A DNA stretch of 64,000 nt from Tunicatimonas pelagia (GCF_030506325.1 NZ_CP120683.1:806001-870000), one strand, 5' to 3'. Shown: positions 42,442 to 51,381, numbered from the stretch's first letter. Translations and numbers: made by a program. Notes: generated from the sequence alone by a model not told the origin.

Positions 42442-44823
42442 CTATTCATACCGCAGAGAATCGGCCGGATTAGTAGCAGCAGCTCGGGAAGATCGATAGT
42501 AGATCGTTAGCAGGGCAATAGTTAGTGAGACCAAGAGGGTAGCTACAAATAGTTCTACCCCGGGTGGAATGCGTTCGGGCAGTTCCATTAGAAAGGCTTG
42601 TCCTAAAAAGTAACCTGCTGGAGCTGCTAGAATAAAGGCAATAGCAACGAGCAGCAAAGACTCTCGAGTAAACATGAAGATGATATTGGTTACGGTAGCT
42701 CCTAGTACTTTGCGAATACCTACTTCTTTGGTACGCCGTACGGTCATAAAGGAAATCAGACCATACAAACCCATGCAACCAATGAGTATCGCTAGAAAGG
42801 CAGCAGGCTGTAGTACACTTAGCACCATATCGAAAAAGCTGTACTGCTTATCTAGGGTTTCATCCAGAAAGCGAATATCGATCAAGTGATCGGGGTAGGT
42901 TTCTTTCCAGGTTGTTTCAATAAATTGAAGGGTTTCGGCTACTTGGTCGGGAGCTATTTTGATCGCTACTCCCGAAAACCTAGACGGATCGTACTGAAGC
43001 ACTAGCGGGTCAATCTTGCTACTAAATGCGTTGGTGTAAGTATCGTTGATGACTCCCCGGATCGTTATTTCGGATTCTCCCAACGTAAATATCTCGCCGA
43101 TAGCTTCGTCAGGATTAGCTATCTCCAGTGCTTTAATCATCGCCTGATTCACGATTACTTCGTTGATCGGATTTGCTCGGTCGGCTGAGAAGTTGGTTCC
43201 GGCCAGCAGAGTTCGTTCAAACATGGAAATATACTGTTCGTCTCCGTAGTGAATCACTCCCGGCTGTTTATACGTTTCTCCTTCTTCTCCGTAAAACTGG
43301 ATTCTTCCGGCATTGAGTAACGGCCCGCCCCAGCCAAAGGTTATATCCTGAATATTAGGATTTCGAGACAACTGCTGTTTGAAGGTGGTTATATCCTGCG
43401 TAGTATCGGGAAGTACGGTAAATACAATAGCTTCCGTATCAAAGCCAATGGGCCGTTCCCTCAGATGGTTGATCTGATATATGACAATAGCAGTTACCAG
43501 AATTAAGACTTGCGCTCCTACAAACTGGGTAATCACCAAAACTCGCCGCAGGTTTAATCCTTTGGGCTTCCCACTACTGATTTTTCCCTGTAATGCCTTC
43601 ACTGGTTTGAAACCCGATAAGACAAAGGCCGGGTAGAAGCCTGCTAGTAAGGTAATTAACAGAATGATACTTGTCAGAAACAATACCATCGAAGGGCTTT
43701 GAAAGAAGTCATAATTCAGGTAGGTGTACCCCGCCCGAGCATTGATTATTTGCATGGGAACGCGAGCCAACGCCAGCCCCAGGGCAACCGCAATTAGGGT
43801 AATGACCAAGGCTTCGCTGGCGTACTGCACAATTAGCTGAATACGACTGCTGCCCAAGGTTTTCCGAATACCCACCTCCCTTGCCCGATTCAGCGATTGA
43901 GCGGTAGCGAGATTAATAAAGTTGATACAGGCAATGAAGGCAATCATACCGGCTACTACTGATAGTATGATTAGTAGTGGTAGGGGAAAGTCGTAAGTAA
44001 AGCTATTGTAGTTACCGTTTCGGTGATGGTTATTTTTTAGAGGCATCAGTACAAAAGAGGTACGCTTGGCATCATCTTCGGTGAGGTATTTCTGCTTCAC
44101 CTTATGCAATTGGGAGCGAATCTGTCTGGGGCCAGTACTTTCCTGCAAAGCAATAAAGGTAGTGCCCCAGCCTACCCACTTCCAATTATCAGTGCTTCGG
44201 GGCACGTAAGCCGGAAGGGACGGATAGGAAATGAGCATAGAGTAGGGCATATCGGTATTATGCGGTGGGGTTTTTAGCACTCCATTAACCTTGAGGGTTA
44301 AGGTTTGGTCGAAGACAAAGGTAGAATCCATTGCTGGCTCTACTCCCCCCAAGTACTTTTTGGCGAACTGATCGGTAACTACTACTGTGTTAGGCTCCCG
44401 GAAGGCAGTTCTAGGGTTACCCAGTAACCACTCCCCATCAAATACACTGAAGTAAGCCGAGTCTACGAAGAAAGCGTGCTCTCCTTCGTAGATATTCTCC
44501 CCCATGGCAAACTGGAAGCTATAGTTATGGTGCATACTAGTAACCGCTTCCAATCCACTCACCTCGCTACGGATTACCTCACCCAACGGATAAAAATTGT
44601 ATCCGTTCGTTCGCCGACCACTAGCACTTTTCTGAAGCAGGTTGACCCGATAGATACGGTCGGCTTTGGTATGAAAGTCATCAAAAGAAGTCTCAAACCG
44701 CACCAGTACGAAGATGGTGATACCGCAAGCAATGCCCAACGTTAGTCCCGCTACGTTGATTGCAGTATAAACTTTATCCCGTTTCAGGTTGCGGAAAGCG
44801 GTAATGAAGAAGTTGCGGATCAT
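42442..44823 (-). CDS. MacB/FtsX-type ABC transporter permease
   Basis: 793 residues. Membrane helices at the N-terminus (about 20-40), centre (about 285-420) and end (about 675-780), with two large MacB_PCD extracytoplasmic domains between. The segments ITAFRNLKRDKVYTAINVAG, ATAQSLNRAREVGIRKTLGS and RRTKEVGIRKVLGATVTNI are the FtsX permease signatures, occurring twice as expected for the duplicated type in Bacteroidota. The matching ATPase is not encoded beside it, unless the GntR operon's ATPase serves both, which is unlikely. Substrate unknown; family members export peptides, lipids or drive stress responses. Confidence 0.9.
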   Translation of the reverse strand: MIRNFFITAFRNLKRDKVYTAINVAGLTLGIACGITIFVLVRFETSFDDFHTKADRIYRVNLLQKSASGRRTNGYNFYPLGEVIRSEVSGLEAVTSMHHNYSFQFAMGENIYEGEHAFFVDSAYFSVFDGEWLLGNPRTAFREPNTVVVTDQFAKKYLGGVEPAMDSTFVFDQTLTLKVNGVLKTPPHNTDMPYSMLISYPSLPAYVPRSTDNWKWVGWGTTFIALQESTGPRQIRSQLHKVKQKYLTEDDAKRTSFVLMPLKNNHHRNGNYNSFTYDFPLPLLIILSVVAGMIAFIACINFINLATAQSLNRAREVGIRKTLGSSRIQLIVQYASEALVITLIAVALGLALARVPMQIINARAGYTYLNYDFFQSPSMVLFLTSIILLITLLAGFYPAFVLSGFKPVKALQGKISSGKPKGLNLRRVLVITQFVGAQVLILVTAIVIYQINHLRERPIGFDTEAIVFTVLPDTTQDITTFKQQLSRNPNIQDITFGWGGPLLNAGRIQFYGEEGETYKQPGVIHYGDEQYISMFERTLLAGTNFSADRANPINEVIVNQAMIKALEIANPDEAIGEIFTLGESEITIRGVINDTYTNAFSSKIDPLVLQYDPSRFSGVAIKIAPDQVAETLQFIETTWKETYPDHLIDIRFLDETLDKQYSFFDMVLSVLQPAAFLAILIGCMGLYGLISFMTVRRTKEVGIRKVLGATVTNIIFMFTRESLLLVAIAFILAAPAGYFLGQAFLMELPERIPPGVELFVATLLVSLTIALLTIYYRSSRAAATNPADSLRYE

Positions 44824-44939
44824 AGTTAGAGGATGTATTTAGAAGTGGACGTTGGTAGTAGTGTAAGATTGTCGTACATACTCTCTATCTCTTAAAGTGC
44901 CTACCTCGAATCTTTTAGGGGGATTTAGAACCTTTCCCT

Positions 44940-45650
44940 TTAAGGAAGCAACTGCTCAACCAGCTTCCCCGGTATCGTTACCTGGGCCTCGGGGTCTACT
45001 TCAATACTTAGTGAATCAATCGCTGAGGGGCGGGCGGTGAAAGTACTCTTATCTCGAGCCACTACGGTAGCTTGTTTAATCTGATTTGGTTGTTCAATCC
45101 GCATCATGGCACCATCGGTTACGGTGGCCGATAAGTTCCCGATACTGCTTTCGGTTAGTGCCATACCGCTACCTTGCCCTTGCTGAATGAGCTCTAAGCT
45201 GGGTAAGTCCCAACTGCTTAGGCGGTAGGTGAAAAACTGGGAGTGTACCGAAGTGAGTTGGGGAGCAAGTACGTAGAGGCTAGGTTTGTTATTCAAAGTC
45301 CATGTCGCCTTGAACCGCTCAGGAAAATCAGGAGCATCGTAGCTTAGGAATAGTGTATCGCGTTGCACCTGCCAGGTTAAGCGAGGCGTATCTTCACTTA
45401 CCTTAGAATTAGCCATCAGCTTCTGGGATTTTACTTCAAACTGCTCTCCGGCCTGTATCTGTATCAGCCCACTATACTTCCCTTCCATCTTTACCACCGA
45501 AAAGTCAGTCAATGTATCGGTAACATAACCGTAGTACGGATCATCCTTGTCAATTTTCTCGTATTCACCCTTCAAAACGGTAGCTGCACCGAAGATAGCC
45601 GCAAAGATGATGACAATGAGTCCGATCAGAAGTTGGTTACTGGTTTTCAT
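44940..45650 (-). CDS. Membrane-anchored protein with DUF2807-like repeats
   Basis: 236 residues. One N-terminal membrane helix (about 8-26), then a beta-rich region (FSVVKMEGKYSGLIQIQAGEQF, SIGNLSATVTDGAMMRI, VVARDKSTFTARPSAIDSLSIEVD) that fits the beta-helix pattern of DUF2807 (GIN) proteins. It is the last gene of the GntR/ABC operon, 11 bases behind the regulator, so it likely works with the ABC exporter at the membrane. It is not a recognised enzyme. Confidence 0.6.
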   Translation of the reverse strand: MKTSNQLLIGLIVIIFAAIFGAATVLKGEYEKIDKDDPYYGYVTDTLTDFSVVKMEGKYSGLIQIQAGEQFEVKSQKLMANSKVSEDTPRLTWQVQRDTLFLSYDAPDFPERFKATWTLNNKPSLYVLAPQLTSVHSQFFTYRLSSWDLPSLELIQQGQGSGMALTESSIGNLSATVTDGAMMRIEQPNQIKQATVVARDKSTFTARPSAIDSLSIEVDPEAQVTIPGKLVEQLLP

Positions 45651-45661
45651 AGTTGATTCAA

Positions 45662-46039
45662 TTACGTAGTGGGATAGGTTTCGGCAACAAAAGCTTCGTA
45701 ACGCTGCTGGATCTCTTCTATCGAAATATCAAGTAGATAAAGTGTGCGGAAGAAATCGGGTAGCTCAGCTTCCAAAAAGCGTTCTTTACGGTACGCTCGC
45801 ACCTTGGTAGGAGCATCAGCACTAGCAAAGTAGCCTAGCCCGCGCTTGTTGTAAACAATGTCCCGCTGCTGAAGGAAGTCGTAGCTGCGTATTACTGTGT
45901 TGGGATTTACCTCCATCGTAGCAGCTAAGTCGCGCACCGAAGGAATCCGCTCTTCTACTGCCCACTGCTCTAGCAAAATTTGCTCACAGATGTAGTCAGC
46001 AATTTGTAAGTATATCGCTTGTTGATCGTTAAATTCCAT
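45662..46039 (-). CDS. GntR-family regulator (YtrA subfamily)
   Basis: 125 residues. The winged helix (about 8-72) is IYLQIADYICEQILLEQWAVEERIPSVRDLAATMEVNPNTVIRSYDFLQQ; only a short C-terminal tail follows, as in the YtrA subfamily, which has no ligand-binding domain and regulates ABC exporters. It lies within the operon of ABC permease, ATPase and the DUF2807-like gene, with overlaps or short gaps. The inverted-repeat operator at 47665-47696 should be its binding site, so the operon is probably repressed until cell-envelope stress or an antibiotic relieves it. Confidence 0.9.
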   Translation of the reverse strand: MEFNDQQAIYLQIADYICEQILLEQWAVEERIPSVRDLAATMEVNPNTVIRSYDFLQQRDIVYNKRGLGYFASADAPTKVRAYRKERFLEAELPDFFRTLYLLDISIEEIQQRYEAFVAETYPTT

Positions 46040-46044
46040 AGCTA

Positions 46045-46818
46045 TTATATCTCTTTCTCCCGCAATCGCACGTAAGTGATACCAATTAGGGCTACTACTA
46101 TTAGCCCCAAAAATACTTTTATCAGATTACTAATGGCTGAGGGGTAAAGTATTGTGTAACGTTGAGTGTCGTTGACGTTCCAAACGGTAAAGGGAAAAGC
46201 ATCGATATTTCTAGGGTAGCCAGTAAAATGGTAGGCCAGAAGCAGGTTGAATACGAACGCAACAAGTGTCACAACCAGTATTGCACTTATCGTTTTTATC
46301 AGAGAGTTTTTAGTAAAATATAACGAACCAAGAAAGATAGCTCCCTGAAGTATAAAGTAGACGTATCCGTAGAATTGCAGAACTTCAGTCGGGATAGGTT
46401 TATAATTGCCACCAGGTGCTAAATTTTGATCGGCTAAGGTTGCTATTTTTTGGTGTAATTGAACGCCAGTTACGAATACTAATACACTACCAAGAAGACT
46501 AATGAGCAGTAGAGGAGCAAACTTCTCCAATTGAGAAGCTGGAATCATAATAGATGAAACTCCCCGCTCGGTAGTGTTGTAGGCAGCGAAAGCGGTATTG
46601 GTAAAGAAGATTCCACCTAACATAGTCCCGCCGAAAAATGTCAATATATGCAAACCGTAAAGCAACCAACTAAACTGCGAAGTACCCACGATAGGAAGCA
46701 TCAGCATTAGCATTGTACCAATCGCAATACCGAGCGATAGTAAATAGTATCGCCCACTCTCAGCCCAGTACAACTTCAGCATCAGGCTGAAGCGGGTTAT
46801 ATTAAATTGTTGGTTCAT
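46045..46818 (-). CDS. ABC transporter membrane subunit
   Basis: 257 residues with about six membrane helices (for example GMLMLMLPIVG, VLVFVTGVQL, AILVVTLVAFVFNLLLAY, LGLIVVALIGITYVRL). The pattern fits ABC-2-type permeases of the YtrC/YtrD or bacitracin-type export systems. It is five bases upstream of the regulator gene and 11 bases behind the ATPase gene, hence one operon. Substrate unknown. Confidence 0.75.
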   Translation of the reverse strand: MNQQFNITRFSLMLKLYWAESGRYYLLSLGIAIGTMLMLMLPIVGTSQFSWLLYGLHILTFFGGTMLGGIFFTNTAFAAYNTTERGVSSIMIPASQLEKFAPLLLISLLGSVLVFVTGVQLHQKIATLADQNLAPGGNYKPIPTEVLQFYGYVYFILQGAIFLGSLYFTKNSLIKTISAILVVTLVAFVFNLLLAYHFTGYPRNIDAFPFTVWNVNDTQRYTILYPSAISNLIKVFLGLIVVALIGITYVRLREKEI

Positions 46819-46829
46819 GATAATTCAGT

Positions 46830-47663
46830 TTAATTGAAGAGTTGCCGGATACGCTCTGGATTCTGGGTAGCCGCGTTGAATAGCCGTTCCAAGTCCACCT
46901 TACTTTCCTGCTGTTCCAAGTTTTCCATCACTACGGTGTAGCCTTGTAACGAAGGCTCAGCGTACAGCACTCGGTGGTCATTTTCAGCTTGGTTAAGCGT
47001 GGCAAAGCGCAGTTGTTCGCTTATCCGATGGAGCGGCTGATGCAGCAAAATCTCACGATCTTCCAGCACAATCACCGAGTCAATCAGATTATCTAAGTCC
47101 CGCACTTGGTGAGTAGAAATCAGCATGAGTTGATCTTCTCGTATAGCAGATGCTAACAGCTTGCGGAATTGTTTCTTGGAAGGAATATCCAACCCATTAG
47201 TAGGTTCATCCATAATTAGCACATCCGTATTACAAGCCAAAGCAAAAGCGATCAGTACCTTCTTTCGCTGCCCGAAGGACAGATTAGAAATGTAGCTATC
47301 GGACGAAACATCAAATTCAGTGAGATAGTAGCGAAACTGAGCCTTATCAAACTTGGGATAAAAAGGGGCTTGAACCGCTAGGTACTTCTCAATAGTTACC
47401 GCGGGTAGATAAATTTCTTCCGCCACAAAATAGATATTTTGTAAAAAGGCAGGTTTCCGCTCTCGGGGATTAAAATGCCCTACTTTGATGCTTCCCTGGT
47501 CAGGATACAGCAAGCCAGCGATATTTCTCAGTAAACTGGACTTTCCTGCTCCATTTTTCCCCAGTAGGCCATAAATATATCCAGCTTCCAGATGAAGGTT
47601 CAGCTTATTAAAGAGTAATTGCCCTTTCCGATAACCAAACGATAATTGATCCAGATGAATCAT
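46830..47663 (-). CDS. ABC transporter ATP-binding protein
   Basis: 277 residues. Walker A LLGKNGAGKSS (G35-S42), ABC signature LSFGQRKK, Walker B VLIMDEPTNGLD, and the switch His in LISTHQVRDL. A short C-terminal extension (about 215-277) may be regulatory. It energises the permease encoded downstream. The gene is the first of a YtrA-type operon with the promoter and operator just before its start. Confidence 0.93.
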   Translation of the reverse strand: MIHLDQLSFGYRKGQLLFNKLNLHLEAGYIYGLLGKNGAGKSSLLRNIAGLLYPDQGSIKVGHFNPRERKPAFLQNIYFVAEEIYLPAVTIEKYLAVQAPFYPKFDKAQFRYYLTEFDVSSDSYISNLSFGQRKKVLIAFALACNTDVLIMDEPTNGLDIPSKKQFRKLLASAIREDQLMLISTHQVRDLDNLIDSVIVLEDREILLHQPLHRISEQLRFATLNQAENDHRVLYAEPSLQGYTVVMENLEQQESKVDLERLFNAATQNPERIRQLFN

Positions 47664-47664
47664 G

Positions 47665-47696
47665 TTATAGTGTATTAGTTAAATAGTACACTATAA
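47665..47696 (-). promoter_or_regulatory. Inverted-repeat operator of the GntR-ABC operon
   Basis: TTATAGTGTA (47665-47674) and TACACTATAA (47687-47696) are perfect 10-base inverted arms separated by 12 bases, ending two bases from the ATPase start. Position over the expected transcription start fits repression by the GntR/YtrA-type protein encoded at 45662-46039. Confidence 0.7.
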
Positions 47697-47723
47697 ATGT
47701 AACGATTATTTTTAATAATTCAA
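47694..47723 (-). promoter_or_regulatory. Promoter of the GntR-ABC operon
   Basis: On the minus strand TTG (complement of 47721-47723), exactly 19 bases, then TACATTTA (complement of 47694-47701). This fits the TTG-N19-TAnnTTTG consensus with one mismatch in the last base. The -7 element overlaps one operator arm. Confidence 0.6.
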
Positions 47724-47905
47724 CTCCCCCCCCTTACTTTTTCTCTTATTGCGTTCATTTTCCCTTTGTGGGAAACCTATATAAAGAAAATCAGCCCGCA
47801 CGCTGTTTAGTGTTAAATAATGGAAATTGGTACATAAGTTGAGAATTTAATCTTATTCTAATAATAATTATAATTATTTTAATAAAAAAGGTAAACAAAA
47901 ACGCT

Positions 47906-48322
47906 ATGGTTGTAAAGAATGATGTGTTAGCAAATGAGTTTTTAGAAGCAGAATTAATTGAGCAGTCTCAAACCTTATTGTGCCGTTCTAAAAAAACGTA
48001 TATACCTAATAAGGCATTTAAGGATTTCTTCGCGGAAATTGAATCTGTTGTTAGCAACAACGACATTACCACGTTAATCTTTGATAAAACTTCGTTATCA
48101 GTATTTGATCAAGAAGCCATGGAGTGGTACCATGTTCATTGGAAAGAGAAGATGTGGGGTAAAGGGCTAAAGTATCATCGCAAAATCTTACCCAACAATC
48201 CATTGTTTAAAAACAGCGTATCAATTGGAAGACGAAAAATTTCAGAAAAAAACCCAGACTTTAGCTTCGATAAGTTTGACATCCGATACTATGAATCAAT
48301 GGAGGAAGCGATGGGTAAATAG
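47906..48322 (+). CDS. STAS/SpoIIAA-like small protein, function unknown
   Basis: 138 residues, cytoplasmic. Pattern of strands and helices (QTLLCRSKKTYI; NNDITTLIFDKTSLSVFDQEAMEWYHVHW; ...KYHRKILPNNPLFKNSV) resembles the SpoIIAA/STAS-like proteins found in Bacteroidota, which often carry no phosphorylatable Ser. No catalytic motif. Its own terminator follows at 48350. It stands between the divergent ABC operon and tRNA-Leu. The assignment rests on pattern only. Confidence 0.55.
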   Translation: MVVKNDVLANEFLEAELIEQSQTLLCRSKKTYIPNKAFKDFFAEIESVVSNNDITTLIFDKTSLSVFDQEAMEWYHVHWKEKMWGKGLKYHRKILPNNPLFKNSVSIGRRKISEKNPDFSFDKFDIRYYESMEEAMGK

Positions 48323-48349
48323 TTTTCTGCAATAGTAAATTAGTTGGTG

Positions 48350-48382
48350 AGCAGTCTTCTAAACAGGGCTGCTTATTTTTTT
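48350..48382 (+). terminator. Rho-independent terminator after the STAS-like gene
   Basis: AGCAGTC (48350-48356) pairs with GGCTGCT (48367-48373), with one G-U pair, followed by TATTTTTTTA. Confidence 0.6.
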
Positions 48383-48414
48383 ATCGCTTTCAAAGAAAGT
48401 CTCAAAATATACAG

Positions 48415-48541
48415 CTATTACCCACATTTTGGGAGGGTTCTTAGGCGTTCTGGTAGCGAGGTAAAAAGCGATCTCAGGCATGGGTGGTGTAGGTTTTCTA
48501 GCAAGATTCTAGCAAAATACTTGCGTAAATGTGGGTAATAG
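48415..48541. repeat. 127-bp element with 15-bp perfect inverted repeats
   Basis: CTATTACCCACATTT (48415-48429) is exactly complementary to AAATGTGGGTAATAG (48527-48541). Between them a direct repeat TTCTAGCAA occurs twice, two bases apart (about 48496-48515). No target duplication is evident and nothing is coded convincingly. It lies 76 bases beyond the 3' end of tRNA-Leu. It may be a MITE or a degraded transposon end pair. Confidence 0.5.
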
Positions 48542-48616
48542 TGGTTTAAGTTGGTTAACAAATCTGCGAAAAAAGCGTAAAAAAAGCTATTAGCGCGAAT
48601 GCTAACAGCTTTCCAG

Positions 48617-48698
48617 TACCCAGGGCCGGGGTCGAACCGGCACGGCCGAAGCCATTGGTGTTTGAGACCAACGCGTCTACCAATTCCGCCACCTGGGC
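48617..48698 (-). tRNA. tRNA-Leu (anticodon CAA)
   Basis: Read on the minus strand, the 82-base cloverleaf has acceptor GCCCAGG paired with CCTGGGT (G-U at the first pair), discriminator A, D arm with GTAGAC, anticodon loop CTCAAAC giving CAA, a long class II variable arm around TGGCTTCGGCCGTG, and the T arm GGTTCGACCCC. CCA is not encoded. Confidence 0.93.
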
Positions 48699-48746
48699 AA
48701 AAACGGAGAGCAAACGTAGGGAACTTTACAGAATTTATCAAGCACT

Positions 48747-49520
48747 TTACCCGCTATCTCGCTCAAACTGAATCATAATTGGGCTATCGTAACTTAGCCC
48801 CAAAAGTTCGTGAGCGTTGCCCTGGTTGATTCCAATTTCCAGCCAGCCAGCACTGTTAAATAATAGAAAAACCTCACCGTACTCTACTTCGTGGTAATGC
48901 TGCTGCAAGTGATTAGCCGTTTCTCGCCCAAAGCGTATCTGAAAAGAAGCTTCCTTTCGCAGATGTTCAAATGTATTTTGGTCAATATTGGTAATCAGAT
49001 TCCCGTAGTGGTCAACGTGGACTACATGACCCACAATCTGCTTGCGAGTCGCTTTTAGCATTCGGGGTAACCGTCGCTCTAGTTCACTGACCAGGCTACC
49101 TAACTTTTGAATAGCTACACCCTGGCTAAGTGCAACAGTTGCTGGGGCAAGTATCTCTTTGGTAGTGAAGGTCGTGGTATCTTTAGTATCTAACACAATA
49201 ATCTCTTCGGGCCCCTGCTCACTTAGTAAACTCAATAAGCCATTATCCGCCCCAACAAAGTAGTGCCCTTCCAAACTCACAGCAATGTACTTCTGATTGG
49301 GCGATTGGGCATCAACCGCCACTAAGTGAACGGTACCTACCGGAAAATCACGATAAACCGATTTGATAACAAATGAACCTTGGGCAATATTAAAGGCTTC
49401 TATGGAATGACTAATATCTACAATCTGAACATCAGCATCTAAACTATACAGCTTGGCTTTTACCGCTGCCACGTAGTGGTCGGTTGTCCCGAAGTCAGAG
49501 GTAAAAGTGATAATGGACAT
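48747..49520 (-). CDS. SAM hydroxide adenosyltransferase / SAM-dependent halogenase-family protein (DUF62)
   Basis: 257 residues from the ATG at 49520 (the open frame runs on to 49568, but the promoter -7 element at 49556-49563 lies in that extension). It opens with IITFTSDFGTTDHYVAAVKAKL, the adenosyl-binding signature of the family, with the DISHSIEAFNIAQGSFV and LVAVDAQSP segments and YFVGADNGLLS. Most members hydrolyse S-adenosylmethionine to adenosine and methionine; the halogenases are rare exceptions. Cytoplasmic, monocistronic, next to tRNA-Leu and divergent from phoH. Confidence 0.85.
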   Translation of the reverse strand: MSIITFTSDFGTTDHYVAAVKAKLYSLDADVQIVDISHSIEAFNIAQGSFVIKSVYRDFPVGTVHLVAVDAQSPNQKYIAVSLEGHYFVGADNGLLSLLSEQGPEEIIVLDTKDTTTFTTKEILAPATVALSQGVAIQKLGSLVSELERRLPRMLKATRKQIVGHVVHVDHYGNLITNIDQNTFEHLRKEASFQIRFGRETANHLQQHYHEVEYGEVFLLFNSAGWLEIGINQGNAHELLGLSYDSPIMIQFERDSG

Positions 49521-49555
49521 GGTTTCGCGTCGAATTATGCTTACATTTATTAAGG

Positions 49556-49563
49556 CAAAAGTA
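49556..49563 (-). promoter_or_regulatory. Promoter -7 element of the DUF62 gene
   Basis: TACTTTTG on the minus strand (complement of caaaagta) fits TAnnTTTG and sits 36 bases before the ATG at 49520, supporting the shorter start. Confidence 0.5.
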
Positions 49564-49625
49564 AACATTACTCAGTTGTTTGCTCGTTTAAATAGTAAAA
49601 TCTTAGCAACAGAAAATTACAGCGA

Positions 49626-50591
49626 TTGGTAGAAAAAATTATTACACTAGACGACGTTTCTTTACCTGATTTTTTAGGTATTCAGAACAAAAACATCCGA
49701 CTTATATCTAACGCCTTTCCCGAAAGTAAGGTCATTTCTCGAGGCAACGAAATTCGCATTCAGGGGAGCACTCCTGAAATTATCAAGATCAACGATATTA
49801 TCAATGCGTTACTAAATCATTATTCCCGCTACGGTAAAGTGGATGAAGAAGAAGTGAAGACCTACATTAGCAACGAAAAGCAGCCGATGGTTGATGAAAG
49901 TGTAGATGATATACTGCTTTACGGTACTCGGGGAGCAGTAATTAAGCCCCGCACAGTCAACCAGTACGAATTAGTACAATCAGCAGCTCAAAATGACTTA
50001 GTGTTCGCTATCGGTCCGGCCGGAACCGGAAAAACCTACATCTCAGTAGCTTTAGCCGTGCGGGCTCTAAAAAACAAGCGGGTAAAAAAGATTATTATTA
50101 CCCGCCCAGCAGTGGAAGCCGGAGAAAATCTAGGCTTTCTACCGGGTGACCTGAAAGAAAAGATTGATCCGTATCTGCGCCCCATCTACGATGCTTTGGG
50201 CGATATGGTACCTAGCGAAAAACTCAAGTTTTACGAGGAGAATAAAATTATTGAAATTGCCCCTTTGGCCTACATGCGTGGTCGTACTCTACAAAACGCT
50301 TTCATTCTGCTGGATGAAGCCCAGAATACTACGCCGATGCAGATCAAAATGTTCTTAACCCGAATGGGACCAAATTCTAAGGTTATTATCACAGGAGATC
50401 GTTCGCAGATCGACCTGCCCCGTAAACAGAAATCAGGACTTATTGATGCACTTAACGTACTGAAAGGAGTAAAAGGAATTGGCTTTGTTACGCTTACCAG
50501 TGAGGATGTTGTCCGCCATCGTATTGTAAAAGATATTATTAACGCTTACAAACGAGCCGACGATCATATGAATAATGATGATGGTTCGTAA
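49626..50591 (+). CDS. phoH: PhoH-family ATPase
   Basis: 321 residues, with a TTG start (no ATG fits before the core). Walker A is GPAGTGKTY (130-137), Walker B FILLDEAQNT, and a third motif GDRSQIDLP. The N-terminal KH-like segment (about 20-75) is usual in bacterial PhoH-like proteins. PhoH-like proteins are predicted RNA helicase-type or RNA-metabolism ATPases, with no clear role. The GNAT gene overlaps its 3' end by 17 bases, so they are coupled. Confidence 0.93.
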   Translation: MVEKIITLDDVSLPDFLGIQNKNIRLISNAFPESKVISRGNEIRIQGSTPEIIKINDIINALLNHYSRYGKVDEEEVKTYISNEKQPMVDESVDDILLYGTRGAVIKPRTVNQYELVQSAAQNDLVFAIGPAGTGKTYISVALAVRALKNKRVKKIIITRPAVEAGENLGFLPGDLKEKIDPYLRPIYDALGDMVPSEKLKFYEENKIIEIAPLAYMRGRTLQNAFILLDEAQNTTPMQIKMFLTRMGPNSKVIITGDRSQIDLPRKQKSGLIDALNVLKGVKGIGFVTLTSEDVVRHRIVKDIINAYKRADDHMNNDDGS

Positions 50592-51006
50592 AGTGAGTAC
50601 TGATGAAGAGCTACAGCAAGCTTTTCAAATTCGCAATGAAGTATTTGTGCAGGAACAGCAGGTAGCTCCCGAGGAAGAATACGATGAGTACGACGCTACA
50701 GCAGCCCATTACTTGGCCTATGATAAAGCTAAAGTTCCTTGTGGCACTGCCCGATGGCGAAAAACGGAGCAAGGAATAAAACTGGAGCGATTTGCTGTAT
50801 TAGCTTCCCACCGAGGAAAAGGAGTAGGTGCAGTTATTCTTCGACAGGCACTTATTGATATTGATGAATCTGCTTGGTCTGATCAGTCGGTATATCTTCA
50901 CGCCCAAATCACTGCAATATCTTTCTACGAACGCTTTGGATTCGAGAAAGTGGGTGATGAATTTGAGGAGTGCAATATCAAACACTTTAAGATGATTCGT
51001 GCTTAA
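50575..51006 (+). CDS. GNAT-family acetyltransferase
   Basis: 143 residues. The GNAT core contains FQIRNEVFVQEQQV, LERFAVLASHRGKGVGAVILRQAL (acetyl-CoA pyrophosphate loop RGKGVG) and the C-terminal ISFYERFGFEKVGDEF. The overlap with the phoH end (17 bases) and the absence of a gap mean it is translated with it. Substrate unknown; ElaA-like members are similar in length and pattern. Confidence 0.88.
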   Translation: MMMVRKVSTDEELQQAFQIRNEVFVQEQQVAPEEEYDEYDATAAHYLAYDKAKVPCGTARWRKTEQGIKLERFAVLASHRGKGVGAVILRQALIDIDESAWSDQSVYLHAQITAISFYERFGFEKVGDEFEECNIKHFKMIRA

Positions 51007-51071
51007 TTAGGTATTAAAACTATCAGCTGTCCATTTTCAATCGGCCGCCGACGCGGTTCTAACTAAAAACT

Positions 51072-51293
51072 ATGGCATCAACAAAGATCACTGTAAACAA
51101 CAATGGCTCGCTTAAAATAGATGGCAACTTTGAGATTGTAGACAAAGAAGGAAACGTATACGGTTTGGGCGGACGCACATTGGTCAGTCTGTGTCGCTGC
51201 GGTCTGTCAGAGAATAAGCCCTTCTGCGATGGTGCCCATAAAGGTCACTTTGAACACGAAGCTAAAGCCTTTGATCTGCCCTCGAGGAAATAG
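51072..51293 (+). CDS. CDGSH iron-sulfur domain protein
   Basis: 73 residues. The cluster motif is C-R-C-G-L-S-E-N-K-P-F-C-D-G-A-H-K (about 41-57), i.e. CxC-x8-CDGxH binding one 2Fe-2S cluster through three Cys and one His. Small CDGSH proteins are redox or electron-transfer proteins. It lies 65 bases after the GNAT gene and is followed by the terminator at 51382. Confidence 0.93.
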   Translation: MASTKITVNNNGSLKIDGNFEIVDKEGNVYGLGGRTLVSLCRCGLSENKPFCDGAHKGHFEHEAKAFDLPSRK

Positions 51294-51381
51294 CTAGGAT
51301 TTATCAGATTCTACAGAATAGCCAGCGACGCACTGCTTACCAAATGAAGTAATAGCGCATTTTAGTTTGACATCAATGAAG

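Noticed and set aside
48344-48741. Open frames on both strands around tRNA-Leu
   Set aside because: They cover the terminator, the 127-bp repeat and the tRNA.
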